Position numbers and translations under genes: made by a program
NCBI GenBank assembly: GCA_038373865.1
Contig: JAXGGA010004754.1
Coordinates: 1-64,000, forward strand
Source: Uloborus plumipes
Taxonomy: Eukaryota; Arthropoda; Arachnida; Araneae; Uloboridae
Reading direction: 5' to 3'
DNA: 64,000 bases
Part shown: in pieces, positions 51,644 to 64,000 of the stretch
Layout of the letters: each line of letters opens with the position of its first letter
Position numbering within the stretch: the stretch's first letter is position 1
Notes under the pieces: generated by a model
Seen by the model: only the letters and a program-made list of their open reading frames with translations
The model's database searches: none
What the model was told of the DNA's origin: nothing

Positions 51644-54600
51644 ATGGCTAGAAACCGTCAGGCTGCTCCGACAGCAACTACCCCTCGCTCAAGCTCACCA
51701 AAAGCTCCCTTCATGTTCACAATTGCTCCATTTTCAGGAGAACCTGACCAGGTGGAGTACTTTGTTGAACAGTTGAAGGATTTAGCTAGAGTTAACAAAT
51801 GGGGGGAAGAGAAGTCAATTTTGTACCTAAAAAGCAAGCTCACCGGAGCCGCTTTCCGATACATGAAAGAAACTCCACGTTTGAGGTATGCAACTTCGCT
51901 GGATGTTCTCACAAGTGCATTAATTGACTTTTTCAAAAAACCAGATATGACATACACTATGACTGATTTTCATCAGATTGCTTTCCAACCCAATGAGTCA
52001 ATTTTGAGCATAGCTCACAGAATTACAGTAATTACAACACAGGTCTTCAAAATTACTAATGCTGAGGCCATTGATCAAATTTTGCTACAGAAATTCATAA
52101 GCGTCCTTCCACAAGCAGTCAGAATTAAAATTTTGGAAGAGAATATTTCCAAATTTGACAAAGCTGTTAAAAGGGCACAAGAAATTGAAACAATTGTTGC
52201 TTCCGCAGAAGCTTACAGGACGGAAATACCCACTAATGAACACATACTGAAATTAGAAAAGAAAATTGTTGAATTAGAAAACAAATATAGGAAAGACACA
52301 GAAGTGGTAGCCTACACCACTGAGGTAAACAAAATTGAAAAGGGTAAAAGCACAAGAGAATTACCAAATACCTCACAATTTGTTGAACACAATCAAGAAG
52401 TTCGAAACACAAACCCTATCCGCTCTAAGAAAATTGTTTGTTTTTACTGCAATTTAACGGGACATTTTAGACGAAATTGTTTCCTTTTCCACAAACATGC
52501 CGGCAATGGGGCTAGAGCAAGAAATTACACAAATAGGGGTAGCAGTAGAAGAGGCAACTTTAACTCTCAGCAACGAGGCAGAGGGTTTACCAACTATAAC
52601 ACAAATGTGCAAAACAGAAATTATGATCATGACAGATGTGCACCAGAAGAGCAACACAGATTTTTTGAGAATTCAGGAAATAACTCTAACAATTACTATA
52701 GAGGACAACATAATTTTTCAAATTTCCTGAACACAACGAGGGAGAGGAAAACTTTTAATGATCAGGGCACTCAAAGTTGTTTTCCATTAAAAGTTATTGA
52801 TAAGAATGTAGATGGTAATGAACCTTTGTCTGCTTCGGAACCTCTCAGAAACTGTGTACCACCCAATGATAATTACCAAAATGCATATTTGGTTAATACA
52901 AACTATGACTTTGCACCCACACAATCACACTACACAATTCCTAACACTAATTTTGAAACGAGTAACAACAAGGTGTCAAATGGACTGTTATATGACACGC
53001 TTGATCATGAACGTTATCAAAATAACACAAATGTAAACTCCAGGGCAGTTAAGACCCTGTCTTCTACACAAACACAGACCTCACCTGTCAGAGGTAAACA
53101 CAAGTTCCCTTCAGTTGAGACGGTTGAATTTATACCAGGCTCTTTTAATTTGTTAAATGAGACGCCGAAACACATTTATAACAAAATGCCGTTTGTGGAG
53201 ATTCAAATAACTAACAATTTATTAGTTGCACTCCTCGACACAGGCAGTTCAATTTCAATTTTAAACGAAAATACCTTTAATTCACTCAAAGAAAAGTCAA
53301 AATTTAGGTATTTGTCTTCCAGACCAGTCTCAATTGAAACGATAAACTCAACTGTTCATTGCAAAGCATGCGTTGAATTTTCTTTCAAATTTAACAAATT
53401 TTTTTTCAAGCACAACTTTTATATAATAAATTATCACAACGACTCTACTTTCAAAGCTGTCTTAGGGTATGATTTTATCCTAAAATACAATTTGTCAATT
53501 GACTCTGCTAATTTATCAATTTTATATGATGGTAATAAAATCCCTCTCATGACTGATAGTGCGAACGAACAAAGCAAAAATACACAACTCCAGAACTTTG
53601 ACAATGTGAATGCAATGACTTTTTCAAAAGTTATTTTGAATCCATATGAGGAAACATATGTCCCACTTTTTGCGGATGATGATCAAGTCACTCCAGGCCA
53701 ATTTTTATTTGAGAAAAATTCAAATGTCGATCAAAACATTGAATTAACTGACTCGATAATACAAATTGAAAAAGGGGAAAAAGATCACAAGGATAAAAAA
53801 GTGAGAAATAAATTCTACATGTATATAAGAAATACTTCTGCTCAAAAGTTACATATAAGGAAGAATACTAAAATTGGAATCTTGTCACATATTGTGGATA
53901 TAAAGGAATTTTATACACCCGCAACACAGACTACACATTATTCGAACTTCATTAAACCGACAAAAGAGGTGTTGGATTTAAGAAAAAAAGAGTTTAATTT
54001 ACAAAATTTTAATTTGGATCACCTTAATGAAGAAGAGTCAGGAACAATAAAAAAAATTCTCCAGGAGAATTGGGAATGTTTTTCCACTTCTCTAAAGTCC
54101 CTTGGACACACTGACAGAGTACCAGTGGACTTTGCTTTTTCGAGCAATTCCGCAATTCGAGTTTTACCTTTTCCGGTACCTCAAAGCTTACAAGCTGAAG
54201 CAAAGAGACAACTAACGGAGCTACAAGAAGCTGGGTTGATCAGTCGTAGCCAATCCTCTTGTGGTAGTCCATGTTTATTAGTCAAGAAACGTCTTGATTC
54301 TTCGGGTATTCAAAAATACAGACTTGCACTTGATCTAAGACTAGTGAATTCGTTAATTTCCCACTCGAGTTACCCACTTCCTAAGATTAATACATTAATC
54401 AACTCACTATCCCAATACAAATACTTCACAACACTTGATCTCCAGTCGGCTTACCATCAAATACATATGCCTGAGAAATTTCGAGACAAGTTCTCTTTCG
54501 TTACTCCTTGGGGGTCTTTTGCTTTCAATCGCCTAGTATTTGGAGCAAAGAGTTGTGCTTCCATTTTCCAACATCTCACTGATCTTATAATTGAAACTAC

Positions 54601-56053
54601 AGAGGAACCAACAATTTTCGGATTCCAGGATGATTTTATAATTTGCTCGAATAGTCTAGAACACTTACAGCAGAGCTTAACAAAATTCCTACAAGTCATA
54701 AAGGAATTTAATTTAACACTCGCACCCCAAAAATGTGAATTCTTTAAAAAGAAAATCAACTATTTGGGTTTCCAAATCGAAAAGGACAGAGTTTTACCTC
54801 TCGAAGCTAACATAACAAAAATAGTTTCCTTCCCAGTCCCTAAAACAAAGAGGCAATTAAAAAAGTTCATGGGCATTTGCTCTTTTTACAGATCTTTAAT
54901 TCCTCGCTTTTCAGACTACATTCAACCCCTGAATCAATTGACACTCCCTAAAGCCAACTTTCAAAGGACGAAAGAGGCACATGAAGTTTTCATGAAACTT
55001 CAGGACATTTTCTTTAAAAATCCATACATTACTCAACCTAAGTGGGATGAAGACTTTTATGTCAACACTGATGCAAGTGGTTTTGCAATCTCAGGAGTTC
55101 TTTTACAAAAAAGAGACAATAATTTCGTGCCAGTTTCCTTTTTCAGTAAAATTTTGTCTCCAGCAGAAACTCGGTACCCGGCTATCAAACTAGAATTGAT
55201 GGCAATAGTCAAAACCTTACATGCTTTTAAAAATTACATCTACAATCGACACGTTTACATACTTTCTGATGCAAAATCATTGAAAGAATACAGAGAATCT
55301 TCTTCCCCGGCATCTTTGACAACACGATGGCTCATGTCCATCAGTCAGTTCTCATTCACTTTTCGCCATGTCCCAGGTAGTCAGAATTTGATACCTGATA
55401 TGCTCTCTCGTACCGACATGACGGATCATCAAATTGATTTAAACACACACCCCTCACTCCTTGTAGACACTCAAATCAACCCCATTGTAGACTTGACTTC
55501 TCAAGATGTAGAGGAGTTACCTCAAATAGTTGAGGAAAATTTTGAATGCACTCGTAATGATAAAAGTGAAAAGCCAAAAGGCAACTCTGAACACTATAAT
55601 GAAAACAATGCTGACAAATTCATCTTGAATGTTAACCGACTCACACAAGAAAGTGAGGATGAGCGTTTGAAAAATTTTATTTCTGTTCTTCAGTTAACTC
55701 ATAATGAACCAGATGCTCTCTTGAAACTCACTGACAGAACCATACTGTCCGAACAACTGAAAGACCCAAAACTGTCAATAATTTACAACAGTATTATGAA
55801 TCGAGTAAGGGCAGAAAAATACAGAAAATATTGCATCAATCCAACAGACAAATTATTAATGTATGCAAGAAATCTAGATGATGAAAACACTGAACTTGAA
55901 TTAAGGTATGTAATACCTCAATCACTTAAAGAAAAAGTCCTTCGTTTAGCTCACTTAAGCCACTTTGGCATAAAAAAAAAAACATTTGAATGTGCATCTA
56001 AAACTTTTTGGTGGTCTAGAATTTATGAGGATACAATTAAAAGAAACAATTGA
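51644..56053 (+). CDS. Gag-Pol polyprotein of the Ty3/gypsy element, integrase truncated
   Basis: The frame has 1469 codons and starts at ATG 51644. N-terminal Gag region (about 1-250), then a zinc knuckle C-x2-C-x4-H-x4-C (CFYCNLTGHFRRNC, about residue 265), an Asn-rich linker, an aspartic protease (LLDTGSSISIL, about 530), reverse transcriptase with LALDLRLVN (about 893), TLDLQSAYHQI and the dyad FQDDF (994-998), RNase H (YVNTDASG, about 1138), and the start of the integrase HHCC region (LAHLSHFGIKKKTF, about 1435). The frame then meets LTR sequence and stops in it (TGA 56051-56053), so the Cys pair and the DDE core are absent. Gag and Pol are fused without a frameshift. FQDD, where most relatives have a hydrophobic residue between the aromatic and Asp, is unusual. 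The protein could still form particles and cDNA but not integrate. Confidence 0.92.
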   Translation: MARNRQAAPTATTPRSSSPKAPFMFTIAPFSGEPDQVEYFVEQLKDLARVNKWGEEKSILYLKSKLTGAAFRYMKETPRLRYATSLDVLTSALIDFFKKPDMTYTMTDFHQIAFQPNESILSIAHRITVITTQVFKITNAEAIDQILLQKFISVLPQAVRIKILEENISKFDKAVKRAQEIETIVASAEAYRTEIPTNEHILKLEKKIVELENKYRKDTEVVAYTTEVNKIEKGKSTRELPNTSQFVEHNQEVRNTNPIRSKKIVCFYCNLTGHFRRNCFLFHKHAGNGARARNYTNRGSSRRGNFNSQQRGRGFTNYNTNVQNRNYDHDRCAPEEQHRFFENSGNNSNNYYRGQHNFSNFLNTTRERKTFNDQGTQSCFPLKVIDKNVDGNEPLSASEPLRNCVPPNDNYQNAYLVNTNYDFAPTQSHYTIPNTNFETSNNKVSNGLLYDTLDHERYQNNTNVNSRAVKTLSSTQTQTSPVRGKHKFPSVETVEFIPGSFNLLNETPKHIYNKMPFVEIQITNNLLVALLDTGSSISILNENTFNSLKEKSKFRYLSSRPVSIETINSTVHCKACVEFSFKFNKFFFKHNFYIINYHNDSTFKAVLGYDFILKYNLSIDSANLSILYDGNKIPLMTDSANEQSKNTQLQNFDNVNAMTFSKVILNPYEETYVPLFADDDQVTPGQFLFEKNSNVDQNIELTDSIIQIEKGEKDHKDKKVRNKFYMYIRNTSAQKLHIRKNTKIGILSHIVDIKEFYTPATQTTHYSNFIKPTKEVLDLRKKEFNLQNFNLDHLNEEESGTIKKILQENWECFSTSLKSLGHTDRVPVDFAFSSNSAIRVLPFPVPQSLQAEAKRQLTELQEAGLISRSQSSCGSPCLLVKKRLDSSGIQKYRLALDLRLVNSLISHSSYPLPKINTLINSLSQYKYFTTLDLQSAYHQIHMPEKFRDKFSFVTPWGSFAFNRLVFGAKSCASIFQHLTDLIIETTEEPTIFGFQDDFIICSNSLEHLQQSLTKFLQVIKEFNLTLAPQKCEFFKKKINYLGFQIEKDRVLPLEANITKIVSFPVPKTKRQLKKFMGICSFYRSLIPRFSDYIQPLNQLTLPKANFQRTKEAHEVFMKLQDIFFKNPYITQPKWDEDFYVNTDASGFAISGVLLQKRDNNFVPVSFFSKILSPAETRYPAIKLELMAIVKTLHAFKNYIYNRHVYILSDAKSLKEYRESSSPASLTTRWLMSISQFSFTFRHVPGSQNLIPDMLSRTDMTDHQIDLNTHPSLLVDTQINPIVDLTSQDVEELPQIVEENFECTRNDKSEKPKGNSEHYNENNADKFILNVNRLTQESEDERLKNFISVLQLTHNEPDALLKLTDRTILSEQLKDPKLSIIYNSIMNRVRAEKYRKYCINPTDKLLMYARNLDDENTELELRYVIPQSLKEKVLRLAHLSHFGIKKKTFECASKTFWWSRIYEDTIKRNN

Positions 56054-56072
56054 ACCCAATTCCCCCACCACA
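56041..56072 (+). repeat. Remnant of 3' LTR (32 bp)
   Basis: It starts AAGAAACAATTGAACCC, ends CCCCCACCACA, and is identical to 50843-50874. The deletion junction falls at or just before 56041, where pol and LTR share a few A residues. It is followed by CTCTC. Confidence 0.9.
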
Positions 56073-57152
56073 CTCTCCTTTGCAATAAATTATTTTCTGA
56101 GTGCTTCTATTTTGCACATATCCAGACGCATTATCTACACTAGGGTGGAGCGAAAAAAATGAATTTTTGATTTTCGTAAACGGGTACCTTTCATTTACTG
56201 TGAATGAGGATAAGTAACAATTCTGTAAAATATTTCACTTTTGCGACGTCATCTTTAGTCTGCGCATTTGGCCTAAAGTTTTAAAATTTTTGATTTTTTT
56301 TAGATTTTCCAAATTTTTTAAAAAAATATTGCAAATGATAAAACTAGTGACGTTTGGTTATTGAATTGAAGAAAAATGTTTGAAATATACAAGGAATTTT
56401 TTAAAACCATTTTAGATTTTAATTTCAGTTCGTGCATTGCGCTCAAAGTTTATCAAATTTTTCAAAATTTCTGATATTTTCAACATTTTTTAACTCAGTA
56501 TTTCCTCTCAATATTCACTTGAAGTGTCTTCAAACTTGTTTTTATTCATTTTGTTATTACTTTGAACTCTGCAACTCTTCGTTAGCTTATGTGGAATTGC
56601 CCAGGATTCACCACGAGGAGGCGATCGTACTAGTCTTACACATGAGCACTTCCTTCCAACCATTGCGAGCTTGTATTTACATTTCTTAGATACGTCTTCA
56701 ACAGTTAAATTGTTCCTTTGCGTCGTAAATTGATCAAATATTTCTGTCAAATATCTTCGTTTTTACTAAACTTTTTCTTTTCCTATTATTATGTGCCAAT
56801 TTTAAAGAGCTTGTGACCTATTTTACAGCTCTTTCAACTAATTGAGTCTTGAATGGAAGTTTAAAAAGAGCGCATTCAGAAATCATATTTAAATTCTCAG
56901 CTTCCATAATCTTTGTAAATATTGTGTTGTTAAATTAACTGTAAAAGGTTTCTTTGTAGTTTCCACATCATGACAAGAAATCATATCGAAGTATTCTGAC
57001 TTTTAATTTATGTATGTAATGTATGAAAATAGATTATCTATTTTTGGGATCTGATTAAGCATTCTCACTTGTTTGCTTGCTTGTTTTCTAGATTGAGCGT
57101 TGATAATATGATTTAAAACAAGTTTCTTTATATGCTCTCTCATATGAACTTA

Positions 57153-57566
57153 CTAGATTATTTCCTGGCGTTGCCCGAGAGCTTATTAATACAACATAGC
57201 TCGAAAAAAATATTTGAATGAATTCTATCCACATGGGAATATAAAAACTTATGTCATGCTTCAAATTCATTGTTAATCGTAATCTTTGTTGGAAAATACT
57301 CCTATTTAAATGTGTTATATTTTATCAATTTGTATGCTTAAAGGCTTATCTCTATTACTCTATCTATTCAAAATTGAAAGAAAATGGCCATTTTGAGACA
57401 AAAAATTGAAATTTTTAGCTTTTTGGATTTTTTAAAAATTTCAAAACCCCGCCTATGTGAATTCTAGTGCAGCAAGGAGCCTCTGTGCTAAGTTTGTTGA
57501 AAATCCGACGAAAACGGGATTTGTATAAGGAACAAACATACATACATCCATTTTTATATATATAGA
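57153..57566 (+). repeat. Dispersed repeat inside element B (SINE or LINE-tail type)
   Basis: It starts CTAGATTATTTCCTGGCGTTG and ends AACAAACATACATACATCC, then TTTTATATATATAGAT. This head and tail combination is familiar from arthropod retroposed repeats; the class is uncertain. Confidence 0.4.
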
Positions 57567-57699
57567 TATCTATTACAGCATATTTCTAGGGTGCAAAGTA
57601 TACATTGTTTTGAATAGATGTAAATATATTTTTCTGCTTTTTCCCGGGGTGATAAGTGTAGCTCTTTATAATCTCACACAAATTAATAGCTAAATTAGT

Positions 57700-58239
57700 A
57701 ACGTCTGCACTTCATCCTAAAAGAGCAATGACACTTTTACCGCAAAAAATTATGAACTCTTTCAAAAATTATAGTACAAAGATTATGTTTGCTGTAGTCA
57801 ATCATGTGGCTTGTGAAAGCTTTCTTGGACTTCTGTTTCATATTTTTTTGAATAATTTCCCAGTCAAAACTATCTTGCTCATCTCATGAAGTTACTGTTG
57901 CTTAGCTCAGTATTTAAATAATTTTTATTGTCAAAATCGATCTGATCAATGACAAATTCTATAGGTTCATATTGAACTGATTTGAAAGTATAACATGTTG
58001 TTTAGATTCGTCCAACAGGCCCAAAAAATCACTTTGGTCCACTGGTTGGTCCATATAGCTTTTGCAAAAAATGCCGCAAATAAGTTCATTCAAATGTAAT
58101 TGGAAAACTATCCCATTTCAGAGGTCTACCAAGTTTTTCTTCCAGTTTCCGTATTACACCTTTATATGTTCCTGTTTTTGTAGTGCATCCATCAAAACCA
58201 TTGCAAACAATTTCCTATTCAAAGAAGCTTTGGTTGGGG

Positions 58240-58240
<1 letters not shown>
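57700..58240 (-). pseudogene. Decayed transposase-like gene of the TAGGGTG family (element B)
   Basis: Minus-strand blocks in order are GFDGCTTKTG (58199-58170), GVIRKLEEKLGRPLKW (about 58160-58113), an LHLNEL-like stretch at about 58090, YGPTSGPK (about 58055-58032), FFGPVGRI (about 58025-58005) and FEPIEF-like remains (about 57960). They match the centre of the gene in element A (DG-x-x-x-x-TG, LQW, LHFNEL). Stops and shifts interrupt it, and upstream coding is lost in the G tract. I infer the same protein family; the RW and HPE blocks are not found in this copy. Confidence 0.55.
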
Positions 58241-62249
<4,009 letters not shown>

Positions 62250-62771
62250 TGGCACCCAAAGTGCGCCCACTTCCTCGTGGTGAGTCCTGGGTAATTTCAA
62301 TGAGCAAACAAATATCTAAGTAGTTCAAAGACACAACAAAAAGGTTAAGAAAATGTTTTGAAGGCACTTTAAGTAAATATTGAGAGGAAATATTAAATTA
62401 TAAAATTTATGCTCAATATTAAAAATATCGGAAATTTCGGAAAATTTGATGAACTTTGGGTCTAATGCGCAGACTGAACTCATAATCTAAAATGGCTTTA
62501 AAAAATTCCTTGTGTATTTCAGACCTTTTTCTTCCATTTAATAACCACCCGTCACTAGTTTTATCATTTGCAATATTTTTTGTTTTTTAATTTGAAAAAT
62601 CTAAAACAAATCAAAAATTTCAAAACTTTAAGTCTAATGCGCAGACTAAAGATGACTTCGCAAAAGTGAAATATTTTACGGAGTTGTTACTTACCCTCAT
62701 TCACAGTAAATGAAATGTACCCGTTTACGAAAATCAAAAATTCATTTTTTTCACTCCACCCTAATCTACAC

Positions 62772-62977
62772 TGCAAAACATAGGCAGTTGTTTTTACAGT
62801 ATACAACTGGCAGCAGTGGTGGCAGCACTTTACTTCTGTAAAATTAGAAATATTACCATAAAATTAGCTGTATTATACTGTAAAAACAACAGTATAATAC
62901 TGGTAGCAGAGGTTCCAGTTTAAAACTGCAAAATGCACAGAAATAAACTGTGAAACTAGCAAGTTTACAGTTCATTA
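62772..62977. repeat. ACTG-type MITE, left part
   Basis: It begins with the family's start (ACACTGCAAAAC overlapping the ATCTACAC duplication), then GTTGTTTTTACAGTAT, AAACTGCAAAATGCACAG and AGCAAGTTTACAGT words. It continues at 63838 after the hAT insertion. Confidence 0.7.
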
Positions 62978-62985
62978 CTGTCAAC

Positions 62986-63829
62986 TAGGGGTGCGACATT
63001 GAAGGCAAAGCATTGATATTTCAAGACATCGATATTGGAAAATAAGGACATCGATGTTAATGATACATCGACCAAAAAACATCGATGTTTTCAAGCATCA
63101 TCCGTAAGATATCGATGTCAATTAAGAACACTTTTTACATGGAGATATATACTGCAACTGTTGATTAAATGTGTAACTTTTTTTCTCGCATATTTTTATA
63201 AAACATTTTATTGCTGAAATGTAAAACATCATCGAAAAAATTATCAAATGCAAAGCAACGACGTTTTAAAATCATTGACAGTAAATCATCGTTAGTTATG
63301 TAAAGTCGACGTTGAGGGTTATGTTAGTATGAAAAAAAAAACTTTTTTTTTTTTTTCAATTTGGTCGACATTGCAACTAGAGGTTGAAGAAAAATTATTT
63401 TTTTTTATCGCATAATTTTTATTGTATTTTGCTGAAATGTAAAAAATGCATCGAAAGAAAATAATAACGTTGAAAACGAAAAACGATCATTCACAGACAT
63501 AAAAAAAAATTAAAAAAAAAAAAAAACAGCTTCAGACAGAAACTTCGAGCGAAACATCGATAATAATCATAGAAATATTTTTCCAATGAGGTTAATATTG
63601 AAACTTCTGATATTCATTACGAAAACTTTTTAATTTGTATGTTTATCGTATATTTTTCTTTGGCTTTCTTTGCTGGAATATAAAACATCGACATCGAAGA
63701 CAACATCGAACTCAAAACATCGATGTTGGAAAAAATCGACCCTTAAATATCGATGGTAAGACATCGACACTCTTACAAATACATCGATGTTTCCTAAACA
63801 TTGACATCGACATGTATGCCGTAACCCTA
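62986..63829. mobile_element. hAT-type element with repeated ATCGATGT motifs
   Basis: The exact 8-bp duplication CTGTCAAC (62978-62985, 63830-63837) flanks ends TAGGGGTGCGACATTG and, inward from the right, TAGGGTTACGGCATAC. Many copies of ACATCGAT/ATCGATGT lie in the outer 150 bp on each side (63020-63120, 63690-63810), as expected for subterminal transposase-binding repeats. No transposase gene is present. The open frames at 63630-63856 reflect the motif repetition. Confidence 0.8.
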
Positions 63830-63837
63830 CTGTCAAC

Positions 63838-64000
63838 TAGCAATTCTACTATCTAATTCTACTGACTAAAATTCGCAATTTTACAGTTTATAACTGTAAA
63901 ATTAGCAGTAAAATAACGCTTTATACGCATTTTGAGCTTTACACTCCATGTCTTTCTCATCTTTTCAGATAACAGTATACTTTTTTTTTTCAAATAATTG
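63838..64000. repeat. ACTG-type MITE, right part, then AT-rich end of window
   Basis: AGCAATTCTACTATC, GCAATTTTACAGTTTATAAC and TGTAAAATTAGCAGTAAAAT continue the MITE split at 62985. Beyond about 63915 nothing is recognised. Confidence 0.6.

Larger units (their letters stand above)
48522..56072 (+). mobile_element. Ty3/gypsy-type LTR retrotransposon, 3'-deleted
   Basis: Order: 5' LTR (48522-50874), leader with a candidate primer-binding site, one long gag-pol frame, then a direct jump from the integrase zinc region into the last 32 bp of the LTR (56041-56072). A CTCTC target duplication flanks both ends. Integrase core, polypurine tract and nearly all of the 3' LTR are missing. The retained duplication shows that both outer boundaries are authentic. 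The copy cannot transpose by itself, but gag, protease, RT and RNase H remain open. Confidence 0.88.

Overview
The window is AT-rich eukaryotic DNA with no convincing intact host gene, no operon-like packing and no rRNA. It is a dense, nested graveyard of transposable elements separated by unassigned AT-rich DNA and microsatellites. The element mix (Tc1, pogo, piggyBac, hAT, Helitron, Ty3/gypsy and a non-LTR element with RNase H) and the long (GT)n and (TA)n tracts fit an arthropod. The Tc1 subtype and several repeat termini remind me of spiders or related arachnids, but that is memory, not a search result.

Layout. 2.3-3.2 kb: TTAA-flanked nonautonomous element. 3.5-7.2 kb: pogo-like element on the minus strand, split by a hAT element. 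9.6 kb: first copy of a MITE family rich in ACTGTAAAA. 11.2-11.7 kb: long (GT)n and a Helitron-like end. 14.3 kb: piggyBac transposase fragment. 19.5-20.8 kb: nonautonomous Helitron. 21.8-24.6 kb: two nearly identical Tc1 copies, one truncated, one full length with a single nonsense codon. 26.3-28.2 kb: old Tc1 relic with a piggyBac-type MITE in it. 28.2-33.1 kb: palindromic MITE interrupted by an 8-bp-TSD foldback transposon, then a second 1.4 kb palindrome. 34.2-35.9 kb: 5'-truncated non-LTR retrotransposon (minus). 39.7-40.7 kb: 5' part of another TAGGGTG element. 41.8-44.2 kb: tandem ACTG repeats split by a 1.6 kb foldback. 45.8-47.6 kb: second pogo relative with a palindromic MITE and a tRNA-like sequence. 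48.5-56.1 kb: Ty3/gypsy-type retrotransposon with a complete 5' LTR (itself carrying a hAT MITE), a long gag-pol frame, and a deletion from integrase to the last 32 bp of the 3' LTR. 56.1-62.8 kb: another TAGGGTG foldback transposon whose interior is largely replaced by about 3.5 kb of near-pure G. 63-63.8 kb: hAT element in an ACTG MITE.

The most interesting signal is a family of three elements (28840-31683, 56141-62763, 39728-about 40745). All start TAGGGTG. The two with both ends have exact 8-bp target duplications and inverted arms of about 500-620 bp. All three hold remnants that I read as one protein family with FDGR, DG-x-x-x-x-TG, GRPLxW, LHxNEL, HSRW-x-TTAN and FAHPExLLL motifs. The order of acidic, C/H and RW motifs plus the 8-bp duplication suggests a divergent hAT-like transposon lineage that I cannot name.

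Nesting gives a relative order: the pogo copy, the Tc1 relic, the palindromic MITE, the ACTG MITEs and the gypsy LTR are older than the elements inside them. The Tc1 pair at 21.8-24.6 kb looks youngest.
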